From contig CM049319.1 of the NCBI GenBank assembly GCA_026874595.1, forward strand, positions 39,875,473 to 39,939,472: a stretch of 64,000 nucleotides of DNA. The letters run 5' to 3'. This document shows, in pieces, positions 57,223-64,000 of the stretch. Origin of the DNA: Sipunculus nudus (Eukaryota > Annelida > Sipuncula > Golfingiida > Sipunculidae). Within the stretch, counting starts at the first letter, position 1. Every line of letters starts with the position of its first letter. The position numbers and the translations under genes are program-made. The notes under the pieces were generated by a model. That model was not told the DNA's origin and ran no database searches. It saw only the letters and a program-made list of their open reading frames with translations.

Positions 57223-58913
57223 CAGTGGCGACGAGGGTCGGGGGTGGGGGGGGGGGGGGGGGGTGGGGGGGGAGGTCAGTACCCCGGGACCCGGGCTGGT
57301 TGTTTTAATTTAAAGGAAATAAATGCAGAAAAAGTCCAGACTTGTACAAAGTAAATTGCTGCATGAATTTTCTGTACACGTTAAGCAAATATTGACAGTG
57401 GCTAGATAAGAAATGACATTAGAAAGAATTTTTTTTAGGAATTTAAAATAATTATTTTAAAATTTTCATTTGATCTAAATATTAAGAATTCCGGTTTCTG
57501 GCTGATATTACCTGTTCAGTGATGATTAATAGAAACAAGTAATGTCCCTTTGTTTTTTATATTTGCTAGGTCCACAGACCACTCAAAATGGCACTTCATC
57601 TTGAAGCCATATTTTTAAGATTTGTGCCTACGAAATGCAGGGGCGTATTCGTAGGAGGGGGGGGGGGGAGCAAAGGGCCCCCCCCCTAAAATTCTGCTGA
57701 CACTTATACCAGTCACCTACTGGCAAGTGTTATCTTTGTTAACTCAAATTTATTATATGTTCGATTACATGAGTATACACACACACACACATAGATAAAA
57801 TATGGCGTTTTCAGTAAATAAATATTTTCATGTTTCTCTGTGCACGGTTATGGTAATGTTATTCCCATTTTGAAAAGAAAGAAGAAAAACAAGAAAGATC
57901 TTGTCTGTAATGTAAATATAGATATATATATCTGATGTAATAATGTATATTTATTATCATTTCTACAGGTTCCTATTGGCCCTAAAGAGAAACTAGGTTT
58001 GTTTCATTTGTTGAAATTTTGTGAAGAAAGAACAAAAGATTAGCAAGATATTGTCTGTAATGTAAATGTTAAGAGTGTCAGACTTTGAAAATTTTCTAAA
58101 ATAAATCTAAACAGTAAAGGGATTATATACTTACTAATAACTTTCATGTTTTTTACTATTTCTCTTTTCTATTTTGTTTGTGTGCAGAATTGAAGTCTCC
58201 AAACCCTATCATTGTTCTGTTATATCATGGTGGATGCATGGCCAAAAACTGTAAAAGAATCCATGCAAGTTATTTGTATACTTTCACTAGAAGTTTGCTG
58301 TGCCTCTGGAATAATAAATTTACCCTGGAATACACCAAGAGACTATAGAAGAGCTTCCGGTTTCTTAAGTGTGGGGTAATTAAAATCACCTCTAAATATA
58401 CCCAGCTACTATCACTGGAGCTGGATGGCCAGGCTTGATGTTTGAAAGCTGCATTTTCATTAATAATATAAACCTGAAAATGGCATGCAAATAACAGTGA
58501 ATGAGTTTTTTTTCCACTTCTAATATTTTATGTGTTAATGTCCTTTAATTACCTCAAGTTAGACTATCTTTATTACTTGTTGACTCCAACTGGCTCCAGT
58601 TCGATCTGAATTGCTGCGAATATAATTTATCTACGAAAGACCTATATTATGGAATTCATTATCAGAAGCTTTACATGAAAAAATAGCGCAGTCACCTTTG
58701 ACAGGTTCACTGACTTATAATAGTTAATCCATTTCAGTTCTTTTACATGTGTGCTGACCATCATCTACTTACAAATACTAATTACAATAACGTTACAACC
58801 CTACACTTATTGATGCATGTATTTTTCTGTTGTTCAAATAATGCATTTAATATAGATGAAGGCCCAACGGTTAACATAATTAACAACTTGAATTGAATAC
58901 CTTTCAAAATTAC

Positions 58914-58938
58914 TAATAATAATAATAATAATAATAAT
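58914..58938. repeat. (AAT)n microsatellite
   Basis: About eight perfect AAT units. Confidence 0.95.
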
Positions 58939-59078
58939 GCACGAACTAACAATATTTCATATGTTAGGTAGGAAACTATTTTACAGCCACGCAGTGTGTT
59001 CAAACAAGTTTAACTACGCTTGCTTCCTACAAATAGGGCTTTGTGGAACATCAATATAATCTGAAAAAAATGATTTAT

Positions 59079-59086
<8 letters not shown>

Positions 59087-59128
<42 letters not shown>
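59087..59128. repeat. (TA)n microsatellite
   Basis: About 21 perfect TA units. Confidence 0.95.
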
Positions 59129-59130
<2 letters not shown>

Positions 59131-59418
59131 CATTTCTAAAAAACGCAGAAAAGCCCCCTTCCCGACTTTAGGGCTGCGCCCCCTCTATTTTTAAATCCTG
59201 GATACGCTACTGTGAGAAGATTTAGACTGTCACAGCCACCATGCTGCTATAGCAACTTTTTTTAACCATGCACTTGGGAGGTCACGCGGGTGACATAATA
59301 CTTGAGCTAGTATATGAAACAGCCAAGGGCCATTTAATTTTGTGTTCATGTCATTTGCAGATTGACAAACTGTGGTCATATCCTAAAAGCAATTATGAAG
59401 CAAAAGTTGGCTAATGTT

Positions 59419-59734
59419 AAAAAGTTAAAGTTAAAGTTGTAGGTTTTAAGTCCCCTTCCCATAACTGGCTCAGAAGACTTTACAACTAACTTCCCGGTGA
59501 TAGCTCCCTGGGGACGCTACAGAGCCCACACACGGTTTTGAGGTCGCTAGGGCCGCAATACGCAGATGGCACTTAATCCGGTACCCATTTGTAATGCTGG
59601 GTAGACATAAGCACACTTGTGGCTGAGACCTTGCTTAAGAATCTTAGCGAAGAAGTGAGAGGCTACGGGATAGGAGACCCATGACCGCTTGATCACATGT
59701 CCGGCACCTTTGCCATTACACCACAACGCTCCAC
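59419..59734 (-). mobile_element. tRNA-derived SINE
   Basis: On the minus strand the head reads GTTGTGGTGTAATGGCAAAG (A-box-like), then GTCATGGGTCTCCTATCCC (B-box-like, diverged from GGTTCGAATCC). A body follows with GGTACCGGATTAAGTGCCAT and CCCCAGGGAGCTATCACCGG. It ends in a short ACTTTA-type tail (59419-59440 on the plus strand). This is RNA polymerase III-type SINE architecture. Clear target duplications were not found. Confidence 0.7.
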
Positions 59735-60023
59735 AATTATTGCAGTAAAAAATAAAATGGGAGGTTACGGTTGCTACCTGTGATCATGGCCATGGGCACT
59801 CTATAAAGCACTGCAAGAGGATTGCCGGTCCCGGGTTTAAGTTTTGGATACCATGCCATAAAGGTTGGATCAACCAGAGTCCCATTTTACATTTAACATG
59901 CCTTCATATTCCCTTATGTTTACATATTATCGACTTATTTTACTTTTTTACTTTATCTGACCTTAACGGATAAGGAGTGTCATTAATTGTTCTATTAATG
60001 CTTTTTTAAGGAATCATAAATAC

Positions 60024-62790
60024 CATGGCTTATCATCACAAGTCAGGAGCAGAAAAAAGAAAGGAAAATTGACAAAGGGTAAAAACACAGCCAAAGGACT
60101 AGACTGGCCCAGTCCATGAAATGGTTAAGACTTAATTGTTGCCTCTGTCTGACAGAGAAATCAAACGATCTCTCACGGTCTTGTAACGCTAAGTGTCGGT
60201 ACTGCCACTTTGCGGCAAATTATATAACTATTTATTACTCTGGTCCTCTTATTCCTGCTATAACTATAGTTATAAGAGCCAACTCGGAGCTACGTGTTTC
60301 GGTGCATGGAATCACTAATTAATTACGCATTTTAGCAGCAAACAAAAATACCAACGCCCTGGCAGGGCTACCAAAGGACAGACGAGACTTGAAAACCTTG
60401 GCTTCTCTAAGGAAACTACTCGAAAAGTTACTGACGCCAGCATTAGTAACGACATTGCTGATCCTTCTGCAACAGAACATGCCAGTACGCCTATGGTAGA
60501 GATTGATGGAGAAACCTCGGTAGCTGGGCCTGACACAGAACAACCAGGTAAGGCCACATCACTTGTTAAAGAGCAGGAATCAAGAGAACCCATACCAGTA
60601 AAGAAACTGTGTTTGACACTGGAACGATCGAAACTGAATCAACTACGACTGTTCAGATTGAAGAAGCAGTTTGACAAGGTCCTGGCACTAACCCTGTCGG
60701 TTTTCCAAGTGATATAGTGGGGCGGCCATTTCCAGTTTCCCCATTTTCAGCTTAAATGACCAAAGTGGATTAGTTCCACGTGACTGGCTAGTTTGGAGCA
60801 AAAGTAAACAATCATTATTTCGCTTTCCTTGCCGACTGTTTAGCAAGCTTCCCGTGTCATCTCGCTCATCTCTAGCTTTACCTTCAGGCTATACTCAGCG
60901 AGACAAAAAATGGATATGATACCTGAACACCAAATCAGCACCAGTCATAAAAAGTCCTAAGTTCAATGGCTTATCATGGAAGAAAGACTTCTTGGTGACT
61001 CTAGTGTGGACCATCTACTGGCTCAAAGCATACGTAGCCATGAAATGCACTGGAAAGAAATATTGCAACGAATTCTTGACATGACGTGGTTTCTTGGGAG
61101 AAAGAGGATTGGCATTCAGAGGACACAGCCAACTCATCCAAGGAACGGTAACTTAATTTCTTGGAATTCCAGAACTGATAAGTCATTATGATCCATTACT
61201 AGCAGAACATCTAAAAAGTACAGAATTCGCAGCAAGAACATTGTAGGCTACAAGCACACTATTTATTGAAAGAAAATCAAAACGAATTCATACAGTGTTA
61301 TGCTACCAAAGTCACAGAAGCTATTTTGAATGAGTGCGACACTGCAAAGTATTACTCCATTGTTGTTGACGCAACTCCTGACTCCGCCAAAATGGAACAA
61401 ACTGTGTTCATTTTGTGTTACGTTCTCTTCAACGCCGGAACGAAAAAGTACGAGGTCCAGGAAAGGTTTCCGAAATTTGTGGATTGCAGTAAAAACACTG
61501 GCCAAGCGATTGCCGAAATTATCTGAGACACACTGGACAAGCACAGTGTACCGATTGAAGACTGTCATGGGCAAGGATATGATAATGGCAGTAACATGTA
61601 TGGTGCCTATAAAGGAGCGCAAGCTCACATCTTAAAGAAATGTCCTTTGGCCATATTCTCGCCCTGTGCTTGTCATAGCCTAAACCTGTGTGGTGTCCAT
61701 GCTGCTGAAAGTTGCCCGCGGGTCATCATTTTTTTTTTTTTTTTGGAATTGTAAGAAAGCTCTACAACCTGTTCAGCTCCAGTCCACAACGTTGGGAATT
61801 TTGAGAAAGCATATTGACAGTTCTCTCCACAGCATGTCTGAAACGCGTTTGTCTGCGCGAGTGGACAGTTTAGGCCGTTTTCTGCACATCTCCCTGCATT
61901 AAAGAATACTGTTGATGATGTCTTGGAATTGAACCTAACGGCAAAAACTCGATAAAATCTTAAAATGATCAAGACATACCTTAATACGTTTGAATGTGTT
62001 GCCATGGCTTCCTCTTGGCTGAAAGTACTCAAAAAGTGTTGCAAGCACGAGATACCATAATGGATGTTGGGGTCGAAAACATCAAAAGCCTCATTGACAA
62101 TCTCAAACATTTGAGAAATAACTAGGATGCTATTTTGAGCGAAAGTTTACTTGTGGCAGAGAATATCGGTATTGACAGCGCAATGTGAAACGACGAAACA
62201 AGAGAAAGGTGTTTGCTGACGAGACAATTGAAGAAGGACATTCAGCTGAATGTAGAGAAAATATTCAAAGGGGAACTGTTCTACTGGTTTCTGAATTGTT
62301 TCATTGCAAAAATGACCACACGTTATGATGCCGCCGTGCAGCTAGAAATGAGTTTTGATGTATTGTGGAAATACCCGAGCTTGGATGAAGATCAAGCACA
62401 TGAATATGTACAATGGCTTAACAGGAAATAAAGTGTTGATGTATCCGAGGTCTTGGTGGGAGAAATGGAACACCTGGAGGTTATCCACACAGCAAATCTT
62501 GGACAGGGTGCACTATCTCCGCTTCAGCTGCTCAACATAATTCAGAAATTATACTCGAAACGTTCCCAAATGTCTGCATCATGCTACGAATTTTTTGCAC
62601 ACTACCTGTCACTGTTGCTCGAGCAGAGAAGTCCTTTAGCACTCTCGCCCGTTTGAATAATGTCCTTCGTTCCACTATGTGTCAAATTAGATTTTCCAGT
62701 TTGGGAATTCTTTCGGTGGAGGCAGCAATGGCAAGGAAATTATACTTTGATTCAGTAACTATTTTTTTTTTTGCCTGTGCTAAAAACCGC
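60024..62790 (+). pseudogene. hAT transposase relic (ZMYM1-like)
   Basis: A series of plus-strand segments in changing frames. The start is at 60024 (K-S-G-A-E-K-R-K-E), interrupted at about 60099-60310. A cysteine/phenylalanine-rich zinc-finger stretch lies near 60800-60900 (F-P-C-R-L-F-S). At 61266-61526 an open block reads A-K-Y-Y-S-I-V-V-D-A-T-P-D-S-A, as in the DUF4371 / RNase-H-like core of ZMYM1-like transposases. At 61560-61690 it has G-Y-D-N-G-S-N-M and C-H-S-L-N-L-C-G-V-H-A-A-E. At 62600-62760 the hAT dimerisation tail reads V-A-R-A-E-K-S-F-S-T-L and L-R-S-T-M. It carries many stops, frameshifts and a T-run of about 17 near 61729. It would have catalysed cut-and-paste transposition; it is non-functional now. 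Confidence 0.8.
60099..60310 (+). repeat. insertion in the transposase, shared with 63083-63205
   Basis: ACTAGACTGGCCCAGTCC, a 13-bp near-palindrome behind an ACTAGA start, followed by TACTGCCACTTTGCGGCAAA and ATAACTA. The same series occurs at 63083-63205 (TTAGACTGGCCCAGTC, TACTGCCACCTCGCGGCAAA). The resemblance to the PAL 5' ends is suggestive, but its 3' end was not identified. Confidence 0.5.
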
Positions 62791-63001
62791 GCAATGTCCT
62801 ATTAGATGTTTAATTATTGAGAAAGAAATGATCTTATATTCATAACTGCATTTATTATTCACCATTACGATCTTGTTGAAAGGTAATAAACATTACCACA
62901 TGTGACTAGAGATTTAGCAGATATTCGTTTGGACGGGGATATAGCTAGGGGCCCCGTAAGATATGCTGCCCCGGGGCCCGGCCAGGCTCTCGACGCCACT
63001 G

Positions 63002-63589
63002 CCTAAACAGGTGACCGGGCCGCAATGCGCGGCGCATATGAGACTAGACCTTCTGCGCATTACCATATTCCTACGTGCATTAGACTGGCCCAGTCAATAC
63101 TATGGTCAAAACTTAATTCCTCCCGCTGACTGTGGAGCCATTAAACTTCCTCTTGCTGTTAGAACGGGTACTGCCACCTCGCGGCAAATGGTATAACTAA
63201 ATTAAGGCTCTCAAGCAGACTATTTCATCGAGTGGTAAGGTCCACCAGTTATGGAATGGTCAGCGCCACATATCACCGCCTCGCTGAACTAAGCTGTAGG
63301 TCTTTTTCCAGTGACGTCAACAGTAACTGGTGGTCTTTCCCACAGATTTTATTTTCAAAACCACTATGGTTACATTCAGTCATCGCCTATTGCGGTCTTC
63401 CAGTTTGCTACTAATATTCCCATTTAATCAGTCTTAATATTTATAGGCCCTCGCATATATTGAGTTCAGCGAGACTTTCAACAATATAACCCTCAGCCTC
63501 AGTATTACGGTGCCATTCCATACATGCGTATGCAGTACGTATGCGTTACATGCATAATGCGTATGCAGCTAGGAATCGGACATGTTATA
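63002..63589. other. gene-free stretch with a repeat shared with the hAT element
   Basis: Includes the 63083-63205 relative of 60099-60310. Near 63525-63570 there are clustered ATGCGTATGCAG / ACGTATGCGT / ATGCATAATGC words. I support no ORF here. Confidence 0.55.
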
Positions 63590-63799
63590 CAGAAGCGGAT
63601 CCGGGGGGGGGGGGGGGGGGTCCAGGGGACCCCCTTTTTCATCAGAAACAACGTTTTTAAGGGCTTCAGACAAAATTTTGCCGCCTGGCCTTCCCCCCCC
63701 CCCCCCCCTTTTTTCAAACCCGAGGACCTTCTGTTAGGGGTTTCATTTGTCCTCCTGGGTTGGACCCCCCTTTTTTTCTAAATCCTGGATCCGCCCTTA
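63590..63799. mobile_element. small TIR element (MITE-like)
   Basis: The left CAGAAGCGGATCCGGGGG and the complement of the right end (AAGGGCGGATCCAGG) share a GCGGATCC core. Long G and C runs sit symmetrically inside (63602-63619 and 63694-63709), so the 210-bp element can fold back. No clear target duplication. Confidence 0.5.
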
Positions 63800-64000
63800 T
63801 TATATTTTCCATTTTCACATTTCCATATGTTTCCATTTTTAAATTAGCATAAACTAATTCTGATCAGTACATATAGCACTGTGTAAGTCATGCATTTGCC
63901 CCCCCCCCCCCAAAAAAAGTAAATCTAATTAATAATTATAAAAAACAGGTTATTTATTTCCAAATGTAAATTCAAAAACATTTTAATCATGGCTTTAGTA
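63800..64000. other. window end, no gene
   Basis: AT-rich sequence with one C-run at 63899-63911. Nothing recognisable before the window stops. Confidence 0.6.

Larger units (their letters stand above)
57638..59212. mobile_element. probable nested TIR element
   Basis: The left end CAGGGGCGTATTCGTAGGAG and the complement of the right end (CAGTAGCGTATCCAGGATTT) share CAG..GCGTAT.C, with G/C runs just inside each end. No target duplication is visible and no coding region is recognised, so the call rests on the ends. Confidence 0.45.
57223..63001 (+). mobile_element. decayed autonomous-type hAT element
   Basis: The left end is CAGTGGCGACGAGGGTCGGG and the right end is the complement of CAGTGGCGTCGAGAGCCTGG. 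The flanking 8-bp duplication CCTGAACA / CCTAAACA has one mismatch. CAGTGGCG-type ends with 8-bp duplications are typical of hAT. The interior holds a transposase pseudogene (60024-62790) plus later insertions: a TIR element (57638-59212) and a SINE (59419-59734). Confidence 0.75.

Noticed and set aside
60099-60116. tRNA-like gene from GACTGGCCCAGTC
   Set aside because: No cloverleaf arms or A/B boxes follow.

Overview
The window is animal nuclear DNA: AT-rich, almost entirely repeats, with one recognisable cellular gene that has spliced exons. The dominant repeats are short elements with tandem-repeat cores, a GAC-rich microsatellite and a terminal hairpin. They resemble the pearl / tandem-repeat-containing MITE / Helentron-like (HINE) elements described from bivalve molluscs, so a bivalve is my best guess (inference). 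No prokaryotic gene, CRISPR array or rRNA is visible.

Layout. 1-3.24 kb: a 48-bp satellite with an 862-bp higher-order repeat; decayed inverted relics of the same unit lie at 4.30-4.64 kb. 4.79-5.64 kb: a frameshifted transposon-type coding relic, followed by a 31-bp minisatellite to 6.27 kb. 6.5-46.07 kb: a dense thicket of hairpin-ended elements that I sort into five working families (PAL-A to PAL-E, labels local to this report), repeatedly nested in each other, plus two solo LTRs (13935-14609 and 42012-42402). 46.07-55.4 kb: a three-layer nest in which a retroelement gag/protease remnant is split by a hAT-type element with an 8-bp target duplication, itself split by a Ty3/Gypsy retrotransposon (46718-54905). 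56.17-56.62 kb: a foldback element with a 9-bp target duplication. 57.22-63.00 kb: a decayed hAT element carrying a ZMYM1-like transposase pseudogene, with a SINE and other insertions inside it. 63.6-63.8 kb: a small TIR element.

The cellular gene is a minus-strand C19orf12 homologue. Coding exon 1 is at 37837-37996 and the last exon at 20214-20473; their splice phases join exactly. The 17.4-kb intron between them is filled with PAL elements, and its donor region is tandemly triplicated.

The most interesting signal is a shared terminus grammar in PAL families with unrelated sequences. Each has a 5' end reading ACWAG (W = A or T), usually a 5' hairpin, and usually a roughly 10-11 base 5' segment complementary to the 3' end. 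Each then has a tandem core, a GAC-rich microsatellite, and a 3' hairpin or inverted end followed by an A-run. Several cores also share the 12-bp palindrome GGTGGCGCCACC. Nested copies compared with uninterrupted paralogues place several ends to within a few bases. No autonomous Rep/helicase for these elements lies in the window. All coordinates were read by eye; no search was run.
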